Assembly: GCA_021229015.1 (NCBI GenBank)
Contig: CM037784.1
Coordinates: 64,621,088-64,685,087 of the forward strand
Length of the DNA stretch: 64,000 nucleotides
Direction of reading: 5' to 3'
From: Solen grandis
Lineage: Eukaryota > Mollusca > Bivalvia > Adapedonta > Solenidae
Below are positions 1 to 9,870 of this stretch, one piece after another. Within the stretch, counting starts at the first letter, position 1. The number at the start of each line of letters is the position of its first letter. The notes beneath the pieces were generated by a model. It had not been told where the DNA came from. It did no database searches and worked only from the letters and a program-made list of their open reading frames with translations. The position numbers and the translations under genes were made by a program.

Positions 1-825
1 ATCAAAGAAATTAAAAACAACTTTTGGATAGATGTATTGAAAGCATATAGTTCATATATTGATAAATTTTCTTTTGTAAACTATGAACAATTGCTTAATT
101 TACCACTGTTTTACAATGAAAAATTTCTAAACTTTTGGATAGATGTATTGAAAGCAATTTGGTGAAAAGGTTTATGATTAAATTAAACATAGAGGAAAAA
201 AAGATATCCTTTTGAATGTTCATAATCCATGTTTAAACTGCTATTTAGAGCCAATTTTAACCAAAATTGATGGAAACAAATTTGTGTATAACACATATAT
301 AAAGAATGTTGATGTCCCAACTAGTAAAGCAAAATTGATAATTATTTTTGAAAATTCTGATATTAATTGGAATTTGATTTATAGCTATATTTTCAAATGT
401 ACAAAGGATACATACATTCAGTGGTTGCAAATTAGAATTTTACACAGAATTTTACCTACTAATTCACTGCTTTTTAAAATGAAAATAGCTGATACCAAAT
501 TATGTACATTTTGTGAATGTTACGAGGAAACTTAAATCCACCTATTTTATGAATGTGACAAAGTAAAACCATTAATAAATTTCTTATTCGAAACTGTTAA
601 AACATCAGATCCACTTTTTTCAATGAATAGAAGGATTATACTTTTAGGGACTTGCCGACGAGATTATAAATATGATATTATGTTTTTAGAATATAAAAAA
701 TACATTTTTATGTGCAAGAAAAAGAAAATATTCCCCTCTATAAATGGTATGAAAGAAAGTCTAAAATTAGTGATGCTGAAAAACAAAATTGGGCAATTGT
801 AAAACAAATTTCACAAGATCATTAA
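1..825 (+). pseudogene. 3' coding end of a Tx1/L1-like LINE ORF2, decayed
   Basis: Translating this stretch gives the C-terminal tail that follows the reverse transcriptase in L1/Tx1-clade LINEs. It reads WIDVLKAYSSYIDKF, then LPLFYNEKF, then WLQIRILHRILPTN, then a CCHC-like knuckle (CTFC, followed after a stop by HLFYEC). It closes with EYKKYIFMCKKKKIFPS and EKQNWAIVKQISQDH before a stop at 823-825. The frame is broken by stops near 162 and at 533-535 and by a frameshift near 765, so the copy is dead. The RT domain itself lies outside the window to the left. The clade call rests on the residue pattern and was not tested by alignment. Confidence 0.75.
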
Positions 826-1034
826 ATTAAGAATAGATTATATATTGGAAAAAGATAGTATGTTTGAACAATTTATTCTCCATTTATTAATTAAATGAAA
901 CTAAATAAATTATATATTTTTCATGTAAATTATTGTAATTGTAAGGTGGTAAGTAGGATGGGTCCCCGACCTACTTCCATCGAATTACGGGGATAATAAA
1001 GATTTATACAAAAAAAAAAAAAAAAAAAAAAAAA
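826..1034 (+). mobile_element. LINE 3' UTR and poly(A) tail
   Basis: About 180 bases of non-coding sequence follow the last LINE stop, then a pure A run from about 1010 to 1034. This is the usual 3' end of an L1-type retroposed copy and marks the right boundary of the insertion. The left boundary is outside the window, so no target-site duplication can be sought. Confidence 0.65.
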
Positions 1035-1598
1035 GGAAAATTTGTACATGTATATAAATCAAGTATATCGATAGAAATATATTTAACCTGAATAATAAAT
1101 GCTGAAAACGATAATGAAATAAAGACAATAATGATATCAGGATATTATTTATAATGATAATAATAATATCAATTATCATATCAATATTGATAAATATAAA
1201 ATTTTCACTACCAATAATGACACTGTTAATAGCAATAACGCTAATACTTAGGTTGAGACTAAAATAACAATGGTATCATATTAAGAATAGAACAGATGTT
1301 GATAAAAAATAATCAAATATTAATTATACTCAACGGGCGCACTATCACATTTTTTTCTTCTTTTTTTGTCTTTTAAGTCTATGTTTTATTATTTTACTCA
1401 TTTTAACTTAATATATCAAATTATTCGCGTATTAAAAAATAACATTAGACATTTGCCGGCTGCGCTTGTCTCTGATCCAGACTTCTCAGTGACTCCATAA
1501 TGACTAAATAAAGGGATATTTACATTCAAATTTTAAAAAACACTGCCAAATATTATTTTCTATGAATCGGTTCTAAATGATGATTTAAATATTTCGCT
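1035..1598. other. AT-rich intergenic sequence, no gene seen
   Basis: The stretch is AT-rich with short ATA/TAA runs near 1150-1170 and stops in all frames. I see no recognisable gene, RNA or mobile element. Confidence 0.6.
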
Positions 1599-2429
1599 CG
1601 TATGTGCCCGCTGGGTTCCAGGGTTGTTGAAACAAGAAGATAAGGAACGCAGAGTGTCGGCTTCGGTTCCTTTTAGCGCCGCCTAGAAAAGAGGACACGT
1701 TTCTGGACCGAGCCATTACATTAAGCGTCTGGAAGAAACCGGCCACACCGCCTCCAAAGAAAGCCAGTCTGGTGAAATCTCTTGGTAAGATGATGTCCAA
1801 AGTCTTCCACAATAGTGTGATCCTAACGCATGCTGGACCTGAGGGACGTAGCGTGAATGCAGCTTATTTCTCGAAGGTAATTTAACAAAATATTTCCAGA
1901 GATTATTTTGAAAAATAATTATTTTTTATCTAATATGTTTGATAAATAAGATAGTGTTTGAATAAATAAATACAATAATAAACAATTTTAAAAGATAAAA
2001 CATTTTATCAGCAATTTAACGATATTGTTTTAAATGTTTCCTCAATCATTAGGTTATTCGCCTCGACGTGATGAACGCTTTACGGAAGAAACCACCGGCC
2101 CTTTATTGAAGCCCCTGATATTGTCGTATGGCATCGAGACAACGAACCCGCCCACACTGCAAGCATTACGCAACTTGAGATCGATGTGCTCGGGTTCAAG
2201 CAGGTTCGCCATCCGCCGTACTCGCCAGACCTCGCGCCTCTTGACTTTGCCTATTTCCCGCAGCTCAATGAGCAGTTACGCGGCCAGTTACGCTTGACTC
2301 ATGAATGCCACATTGACATTCAACAAAGGTTTGAACAAAGACTGGTTTGTAAATGTATTTGATGCTTGAGTAAGCCGACACCACAAGTGCGAAGATTCAC
2401 GGGGAGAGTATTTTGACAAAGGCGTTTAG
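1599..2429 (+). pseudogene. mariner-like transposase relic
   Basis: Stitched across frames this reads as a mariner/Tc1-superfamily transposase: CARWVPGLLKQEDKERR, FLDRAIT, TPPPKKASLVKSLGKMM, GRSVNAAYFSK, then VIRLDVMNALRKKPP, VVWHRDNEPAHTA, HPPYSPDLAPLDFAYFP and EYFDKGV before a stop at 2427-2429. The DN of HRDN is the second catalytic aspartate region and PYSPDLAPLD carries the third. The segment that should carry the first aspartate (TGDE in relatives) is missing after FLDRAIT, and there are at least three frameshifts or stops, so it cannot be active. The N-terminal DNA-binding half is not visible. An AT-rich 176-bp segment interrupts the catalytic domain. Confidence 0.85.
1877..2052 (+). 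other. GT-AG bounded AT-rich segment inside the mariner relic
   Basis: The transposase frame ending ...YFSK at 1876 resumes in phase as VIRLDV at 2053. The intervening 176 bases begin GTAATT, end in a T-rich stretch followed by TTAG, and are far more AT-rich than the flanks. This looks like a spliceosomal intron, but it could be an AT-rich insertion that happens to carry GT and AG ends. No transcript evidence is available. Confidence 0.4.
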
Positions 2430-3848
2430 AATGTCGTTACGTTGCGTAAATGACGTTGAACGTGCGCCGGTCGTATAGCACGTAGTCTGTTAAACATCGA
2501 CATTTGTAATGACATTGTTTTTTGTTTTTTTTTGTATTTGTAAAATGATTTTTGCATTTTATTTGTTATATGTTCATACATATTTTGCAAAAAGTTTGCG
2601 AATTATTTTTATTATTATCGTCACCATTTCACATGTCAGGGAAATTTTGGGACAACCCTCACACAAATATTTTATATAGCGGTGATGCAACATGCTGGTA
2701 AGTTATTTCTTAAATGTGTTTAGCATATCAGTAGTTACTTGTTTTTACTTTTTTTAATTTACCTAAATTCTCAGTTATTGTTGTATGAAATATTATCACT
2801 GTTGATCAGTATCACAGAGAAAATAATTCATATCCACTTAAGAAAATACGACTAAATGCCTTAGGTTGAATTGTTTAACGTTGAGAAACTTCTATTATAG
2901 ATAAGTGCGCATGCGTACTTATTTGCTGACCTGTTCCAAATTTGTTCCTCAATAGATAATGAATCCTTAAAGGAGCTTATTCAAAACACATTTAGTGGAT
3001 AGACACTCAGATGATAAGCTAATCTGATATGAATGTTTGCTACTACATTTCTACAACAATGAACTTATTTCAGGGGAAAAAAGTCCCAACTTTATTCTTG
3101 TCTATGTCTTGTTCTCACTATTCATGTTTTTTTCTTCGTTTCCTATATGTACCGATAGTCCGAGAGTTATATATCCAAAATATCACCATGCAACAGTTTA
3201 ACTATTATTCGCAACGGTTTTCTATTTATGCAAAGAGATGACAAACTGGGATTTAATAAATGAATGAGGTGGGGCATGAAATTATTTAATTAAGAGAAAT
3301 GGTATGTTGGAAATACACTTTTTTACATTTCAAGAAAACTAATGCACAAGGTTATTGTATATGAATAAATGTATGTTTATTGCATCAATATCCACCGGTC
3401 CACCGCACATATGTATGCGCAAAATTAAAACAAAACAAATCGCATATGCTCTTTACAGAATATGGAATGCAGATTAAGTATTTCATAAAAAAAAAAACAA
3501 ATCAGCCATTTAGCCATTGACATATTTGGCGCCATTAAGCGAGAGAATATGGATGATAATATTGCTTTAGAGTTTTTATGTTGTAATCATGGTCATTACC
3601 TGTTATATGTTTCATTCTTTTATTCTTTAAATGTCATTCTTTAATTACTATGATCATTTTATATATTTTCTTGCAGTAGAGGAAGTAATATTATTAATTG
3701 TAGATCCAGTCATGTATTCAGTTGAACTCTTTCTCCGATGTTCAGCAATTGCCAAATCTGTAAATTGAGCATATCTGTTCTTTAGGTAAATATAAACAAT
3801 TTTATCTTACATGTCACTGCATAACTTTATGTGACTAGTGTATAGTTT
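2430..3848. other. AT-rich intergenic sequence, no gene seen
   Basis: This holds poly-T and poly-A runs (for example near 2518-2535 and 3487-3498) and only short, unconserved open frames. I recognise nothing here. Confidence 0.55.
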
Positions 3849-4150
3849 TATTGTTGTTGTTTAGTTACTGAGTTCAAGTTCCCACTGTCAGTATTTTAGT
3901 TATTTGGGGGATTTTATTCTACATCAGACATATATAGACATATCTCACTGAGATATCTCCGAATAGAACAACTGCATTGATACCACACCCAGTTACACTA
4001 TCTAGCACTGGGCACGAACAGCAAAATTTAATTAGCGCCAATCTCACGTGTAATACGCAGTGTCATTCTAATGACTTTGGTATGTAGTGGAAGGAGATCG
4101 AAACCGCGACCTTGCGTTAGTTCCCGAACGTTATAATCATTCTTCTTCCG
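3849..4150 (-). mobile_element. tRNA-derived SINE, decayed copy
   Basis: Read on the minus strand, the copy starts with a worn A-box region, then a B-box-like GGTTTCGATCTCC (plus strand about 4088-4100). The body contains the complement of GATACCACACCCAGTTACAC near 3979, then AAAATACTGACAGTGGGA and a CAACAACAA tail near 3850. The body and 3' end match the clearer SINE at about 35.7 kb (GACTGGGTGTGGTATCATG; GAAATACTGTCGGTGGGACG). It is old, with no clean target-site duplication seen. Confidence 0.65.
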
Positions 4151-4585
4151 GATTATTGATTTTTTTTTTTTGGGGGGGGGGAGGTGGGGGTAGTAAACAA
4201 AGTTATTAATATATATACGTGCTAAATGCATATGTATTATCATTATTTTAAATCATATTTATTTATTTAGATGCACAACAAATATTTTTAGTATAACATA
4301 TCTAGCATATGTCACACAGATAACGTTGAATGTGTATATTGATAATGCTATAAAATATTTTATATTTTATTCTGAAAATTACATCATGCTTTGTTTCATG
4401 GTACAATAAGGATATCTCTCTCACACCCGATTTCTCTATATCATTTTTTCTTTTACAGTATCTCCCTCTCTTATAACCAAGATAATGGCATATGTTGAAT
4501 GATTGATTCCTATCTCTGCTCAACTTAAAACAAAAACCACATCGGGTGTTCGAAGAATACTGGAATGACAACAACTCATTTGCTC
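4151..4585. other. AT-rich intergenic sequence with a poly-T/poly-G tract
   Basis: A T run followed by a G run occupies about 4159-4180. The remaining sequence has no coding or RNA signal that I can support. Confidence 0.5.
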
Positions 4586-4589
4586 AATT

Positions 4590-4700
4590 GATTTTTTTTT
4601 TTTTTTATTATTATTATTACACCACATTTATATAGCACTTTTTTCATATATCTTATACGTTCAAAAGTGCTTTACAATCTGTTTAAACACAAAACAGAAA
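4590..4700. repeat. simple repeat plus short hairpin repeat
   Basis: A poly-T tract and (ATT)n run lead into a segment with the inverted pair AGCACTTTT (about 4636) and AAAAGTGCTT (about 4663), separated by roughly 20 bases. Repeats with an AGCACTTTT/AAAAGTGCTT stem are common in marine invertebrate genomes. I cannot assign a named family. Confidence 0.35.
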
Positions 4701-5278
4701 ACAGGAGATATAAAATACATGCAATGAAAACCATCCGCTGAAACTAAATACACTAAAATAGGTCAGAATATTATGCGTAGAGTGTTATTTCGTATGTGAT
4801 GCAAGAAAAAAGGCTTTTTATCAGTCTTATCTGTATAACTTTTCAACGACAGCATTTTGACCAGTATTACATTTAACATAAAAATACATGCGCGCTACCT
4901 ATACGGAGATACGTTCAATACAAATAAAATGTATCAATATACGACATTTATGCTCAACGGCAATGAATTAAGTACAGTGCTTAACTTATGCATAGAAATA
5001 CATGTATCGAGTTATAAAATGCTAGTAAAATACATTAATCGAACTTTGATTTTAAAAAACTGTAATCAGATAACAATAATATATATTTAAAAACGTATAT
5101 TATTTAGCGTTTGCATATTAAAACTTAACATAAGATATTACATATAAAGATGAGAATTACACATGAAATAGAACCCGTACTTCAATAAAAGGTTGTTTTC
5201 TGTTGTTATCTATTTATTTAGAGAGTTTAAGTCAGTAAAAAACCATAAACGGTTTAAACAAATACATGTAAAACTAAT
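4701..5278. other. AT-rich intergenic sequence, no gene seen
   Basis: Short open frames occur but none shows family resemblance or unusual composition. Nothing recognised. Confidence 0.5.
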
Positions 5279-5356
5279 TAATATATATATATATATATTA
5301 TATATAAATATATTTATATATATGTGTGTGTGTGTGTGTGTATGTGTGTGTGTGTG
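5279..5356. repeat. (AT)n and (TG)n microsatellite
   Basis: An (AT)n block is followed directly by a TG repeat with one TA interruption near 5341. It abuts the SINE unit on its right. The VCVCVC peptide in this region is simply this repeat translated. Confidence 0.9.
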
Positions 5357-5735
5357 TGACGATGCGTCGTCAGGGGTTTTTAAGAAAAATCTTGCAACTG
5401 CGTCAGGGAGTCGGACTCTTTGGCTCAGTGGTTAGAGCATTGGCATATCACGCGGCGGACCGGGTTCGATTCGGGCCCGGGGGGTGTTCGTTTACATTGG
5501 TGGCAGCGGTAGGATAATGTCAATGCCAGACCGGAGTTGCCTTACCCACATGTTTCCAGGCTAAGTCTCGGGTCGGGAGTTCTCGGAGGGGGAAGTAATG
5601 TGACGATGCGTCGCCACGGGTATAAGAACAATATCTGACACTGCGTCAGCGAGTCGATCTTCGGCTCGTGTTTGGCTTGGCCTATCACGCTGGCGGACCG
5701 GGTTTCGATTCCAGGCCGGGCCGTTGTTTATATAC
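5357..5735 (+). mobile_element. tRNA-derived SINE, tandem dimer
   Basis: Unit 1 carries an A-box-like TGGCTCAGTGGTTAGAGC (about 5420) and a B box GGGTTCGATTC (about 5462), the spacing expected of an internal Pol III promoter. Its body follows through 5600. A second unit begins 244 bases after the first with the same head, TGACGATGCGTCG, and repeats the tRNA-like part (A box worn, B box GGGTTTCGATTCC near 5699), ending at about 5735. A complete functional tRNA cloverleaf is not apparent. The subfamily differs from the other SINE copies in the window. Confidence 0.7.
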
Positions 5736-6083
5736 ATATATTCTAATGAAGTTATCCCAACAAAAAGTGAATGTATACCTTATAATGTAAGTAAACATTC
5801 ACATTCAATGGTTTGCTACAAAATAATATAGTTAAAACAGATTTATCGGTTCAACGTTTTTCTTGTTAATCAAAATAGAATATGCATGTGACTTTCAATA
5901 GCCGAATTATTTTTTTTTGCACAACTTTACATTGGCTTTCAAAGGATTCGTACATTCTTATTTTTTTATTGATATTCACCCAGTCTATTATCTGACCCCT
6001 AGAAAACGAGTCCTGGAACCAATCAAAGCTTTATTTTAAATGACTTTGGTATGGTAGGGAGTGAAAATGAAGTTAATTCATAC
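5736..6083. other. AT-rich spacer, no gene seen
   Basis: No feature is recognised. It lies directly downstream of the C1q pseudogene on the minus strand and could include its 3' untranslated region. Confidence 0.4.
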
Positions 6084-6594
6084 CTATATAAATCTGGAAA
6101 TCAATAAAAAGTTATCTTTAAATGTTTTTGGAACGGTAGTATACAAATCTGATTGCTGTTTTAGTTTGAACCGATCCGGCTGGTTTATCAGTGTTCCGGT
6201 GAAGATATTCCACGAAAAATATCTGTAAACAGCCTTTACCAAAGTAAATTTTCCGGCAAGGGCCGTATGCCAGATGATGACCATGTGGCTTGACACGAAC
6301 TGCAGGTTTGATAGTCAGCATCACCTGAATAACACCTGCCATATTCTTTCCTCCTACTATAACACGGGCAGAAAAGTAAAGGCGGTCTTAGTACACGCTG
6401 GACAGTAAACCCATATACAGGCGGACACTGGGGCCGTGAATATACCCGTACTGTTGTCGTAGGCGTTCCCTTCGTTCAGCAGATTGTTGTGAAGTGATCG
6501 TGTCGCCTTTAGCAGGATTTAAGTGTTTCACATCACGGGCGTTGAAAGCCACTATTGTGGTTGTTCCGAAATCTAGATTATATACATATAACAA
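6084..6594 (-). pseudogene. C1q domain of a C1qDC-type secreted protein, frameshifted
   Basis: Minus-strand frames together spell a C1q domain: VAFNARDVKHLNPAKGDTI, then LLNEGNAYDNSTGIFTAPVS, then after a degraded middle DRFKLKQQSDLYTTVPKTF. These correspond to the start, centre (GNAYD-STGIFTAPV) and end (GD-hydrophobic-KQ-SDLYT) of C1q domains. Bivalves use large sets of such secreted proteins as lectin-like immune factors. The reading frame changes at least twice (near 6480 and between 6400 and 6300), so this is a pseudogene or carries sequencing errors. It plausibly pairs with the N-terminal piece at 7.5-7.9 kb across a gap of about 0.9 kb. Confidence 0.7.
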
Positions 6595-7509
6595 AAAAAA
6601 ATTTTAATAAACAAAACAATAAATATAAAAATAATAAGGATGGAAAATATATAATATATTTAGTTGATTTTAAGATTTTAACACCACTGTTAAAAGATAT
6701 CTTGTCCTTTTCGTTGCTAAAAAATTCATTTATAAGTTAAATTTGATTTTCATGCGTATTAAAAAATAAAACATCAAATAGCAATAAAAAGGGGAGTGAA
6801 AAAGGTGCTATATTTTGCTTGATATTTTAACTGAAGAAATAAATCTCTGTAAAAGATATCGTTTCTATTTGCTTCAAACGTTTATCTTTAAGGTTAGCGT
6901 CTAAAAATGACTTTAATATTTTTTTTCACATTGTGTTTGCATTAGCATATACAAAAATTGTACAACAATATGTATCTTATTCCGTAGAAATGCATGGTAA
7001 TTTCCACTCAATTATTTTGATACCGAATTTATTAGTCATGGCCCTGAAATTATTTTGCAATAGTTAGCTTACTCATATTACTATTTGTCGTTTTGCGAAA
7101 GAGACAATGACATCATCATTGGCATCGACTTTAAACAATATTTTTTAAACAAAAAAATTTTTTTTTTAGCAATATATTTAAATTATGATCATAATCAAAT
7201 AAACGAAAAAATATTAATCGTGATGTTTTGTTTCCAACATCAGCATATGCAATGATAAACACATATTTTATCTACTTTTGATTTGAATGAAATACAACAT
7301 TGTTTTTAAACATAATTATAAGTAAGCCTACAGATATATTTGGAAAAGTACCGAAATCTCGTCGACGTTTCAAAATAGCCTTTAAACCAATTTGCTTTGA
7401 CGACTGTACTTTCCTCAACTTTTCATTTAATATCATTTAAGAAAAATTGTCAATGTGTTTAGAAAAGTGAATCTACTAACTGATAAATTTGGTTGATCAG
7501 TTGCATAAA
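6595..7509 (-). other. possible intron of the C1q-like pseudogene
   Basis: This is AT-rich sequence lacking coding signals, between the putative N-terminal exon and the C1q exon. No splice pair was proven. Confidence 0.3.
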
Positions 7510-7861
7510 ATCAATGAAACTAGACGTAGTTCAGTAATCTGTCCTTCTTGACCACGGACAATGCCCCAAAATGTCGCCTTCTGTTGTTCTACTAAGTTGA
7601 TGATTTTAGCCCCCTCGGTCTCTGTATCCTTTATGATGTTCGTAACATTCCAACAGCATCACTGAATTCTGTTTTCGCATTTGATAGTTTGTTTTCATAT
7701 TTAAAAGTGAAGTTTAACGTCGTTTTTGCAGCTCACGCACTCAAATTCCATTTTGATCAGCTTTTGTAAAAGTTTTTCTTCGTATCATACTTGAGCACGC
7801 AGGCTCCATAACCACACAGCCCAGCAGCATACAAAATGTGAAAAACGCAGAAATGAGCCAT
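7510..7861 (-). pseudogene. N-terminal exon-like piece of a C1qDC protein (signal peptide and coil)
   Basis: From an ATG at 7861 (minus strand) the frame gives MAHFCVFHILYAAGLCGYG, a plausible signal peptide. It is followed by pieces in shifting frames, LLQKLIKMEFECV, FKYENKLSNAKTEFSDAV and EGAKIINLVEQQKATFWG. Secreted bivalve C1q proteins often have a signal peptide followed by a coil with a LIKMEF-like segment. Two stops and several frame changes break it. Assignment to the C1q domain downstream is inferred from order and strand. Confidence 0.4.
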
Positions 7862-8995
7862 GATTGTTATCTGAATGCGGCTCTTTCAGAATTGCCCTTT
7901 TTTCAGAGTCGGGGTGCGGATATTTTGAGCTATTAGTATGGTGACATATTACAGCCACCAATAAAATGTATTTAAAAGAGAGGTGATAAATTTAGGATTT
8001 TATATTATAAAAATTTATGAAAAAAAAGAAAGATGTAGGTGAGAAATTAATTAGTACGTTGTAACATATAGGACGGATGATTCAGATCGAGTCACCCGGA
8101 CCTTTTTTTTAATTTTGGCTATTTATTTGAACGATATTTCGTTAATAATGGTAAATATTTATTTTTAATGCGGAACAGAACAGAAAATGTATTTCAGTGC
8201 GGCACCCGTTATCTTGCGTGTTGCTATAGCAAAATCAACGTTGTAAGAGTGGACCGTGTCCTGTTCCTCGACTTTTAACGGATGGTTATAAACGAGTGTG
8301 ACTAAGCAAATTTAAAGTTTTTACCGCATTAATTGCAAGTGACATTGGCTTTCCCTTTTTCAACCGGAGACTACAGAACAACCCAGGCATTCGAAATCGC
8401 CCCCAATATCGACACCAAAAACGGCAAAGATTACCAAAATATGTGGCAGGCAGATGTATATCTTATCGCTATCGAAAAAAATAATTCCCTAGCAAGCTGT
8501 TACCGATATGGCAGAATATTTATGAGCCTACTAAAATAATTAAATATATTTTTATCTTTTTTTTTTTTTTCAAAAATTTACATATAATTCAAGGGAAAAC
8601 CCCTTTGAAACTAATAGAGTTACTGTATGTTAAATGTTATTTCCGCAAAAACTGAATTTATCATTTACGAAACATGCGTACAAGAAATTTAGGCCCCGCA
8701 TGGTTGTAGTGACATCATATTCAATCAACATAGCTGACGCAACTAGAATGGGCTTTTCGGATAAGAATGGTAGATTTCCCTTTCCCTACCACCGGACCTC
8801 AACCCGAAGTACTTTACGTATTCAGCGGGCGGTTTAAAAAGGGACGAGGTGTGAGCCATTTGAAAACGTGTCACGTAACATACTGTTGCATCGAGCAAAT
8901 TATAGTATGACATTTTGAGAGAAAAAATACTTATATTACCCCATATGACAGCGTTTTCAAAAAGATATGTAAAAGTTAAAGTACGGTATTGATTT
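7862..8995. other. AT-rich intergenic sequence, no gene seen
   Basis: Two open frames of under 70 codons (starting near 8333 and 8634) have no recognisable domain and I do not call them genes. Poly-T tracts occur near 8103 and 8560. Confidence 0.45.
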
Positions 8996-9430
8996 TTTTA
9001 CATGGATTGCTTAATCTACAATAGAAGTGTTGAAATAATAAGAATGTGTCGACAATGATAAAAAAAACATTTTTAGTAATATCTAGGCTTTGCTAATGCT
9101 ATAAACTTGATTATATTATATATAAATGGTTTTACTGCCTTGGGTGTTTGTGCGGAAGCAAATGATGTGACCGCTATTTATTTAGTGTCAATTTATTACG
9201 CCTATGAAATGGATTAATTTCATTGTACATGGATTAGAGAGAACAATACTATACTATACATAGAGGGAACCTTTTTCCCAAATAATTTATATAGTTAAAA
9301 TAGAGTAGTAACTCTTATTTACATACATTTATTTAATCAACAATAGAAGTGTTAAAATTTTAATATAATGTGTCGACAATGATAAAAACATATTTAGCAG
9401 TATTAGGCATTTTTATTTGGTATATAACTA
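8996..9430. repeat. pair of diverged direct repeats of about 110 bp
   Basis: The sequence around CAATAGAAGTGTT...ATGTGTCGACAATGATAAAA...TTTAG occurs near 9020-9085 and again near 9342-9400, an offset of about 320 bases. Both copies are flanked by similar AT-rich sequence, suggesting an old tandem duplication or a two-unit fragment of an unnamed repeat. Confidence 0.5.
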
Positions 9431-9599
9431 GTTTTTGCTTGTTTTATTTGCGTTGTTTTAGGGTGAATTCTAAAGTCTAGCATGGAGACTAGTGCAAGCC
9501 AATGCGCAAAAACTATTTATAGATTGGAATCAGGAGGGGAATGGTTACCAGGAGTTATTCAAGAGTCCCGCTTTAAGTATTTAGACATTCTGTTAAAAA

Positions 9600-9870
9600 C
9601 AGTTTTGTGGACCTTGCAGTTTCCCGTAAGTGGTTAGAACGCCCGTTGCATATCGTAGGTCGTAGATTTGAACACTGGCATAAAATTTCACGAAAATTTT
9701 GTTGTTCTAGAACTAGGGGCCCCCAGTTTCGCTTTTGTGACCGGTATGATATTATGCTTACTTGTCTACGGTGTAAAAAACATTGTGACAGCTCTAAAAA
9801 TGTCTCATGTAGACAAAATGTACCTGAAATTGTAGGGGGGAAGTTTAACGCAAACAAACATGATCCCTTT
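9600..9870 (+). mobile_element. tRNA-derived SINE, decayed copy
   Basis: TTCCCGTAAGTGGTTAGAAC (about 9629) is a worn tRNA A-box region, and GTAGATTTGAACAC (about 9663) sits at the B-box position. The 3' end, CTGAAATTGTAGGGGGGAAG then TTTAACGCAAACAAAC near 9850, matches the tail of the SINE at 35.7 kb. Open frames of about 93 codons on both strands here are accidental translations of the SINE. Confidence 0.6.

Noticed and set aside
1585..1812. Minus-strand 75-codon frame
   Set aside because: It is antisense to the mariner transposase relic, whose plus-strand motifs are clear.
5420..5475. A functional tRNA gene
   Set aside because: A and B boxes are present but a full acceptor stem and cloverleaf are not evident, and the unit continues into a SINE body and is repeated. 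The same reasoning applies at 35669-35724.
8333..8837. Two short plus-strand frames as possible small genes
   Set aside because: No domain, signal peptide or composition supports them, and the surrounding sequence has stops in all frames.
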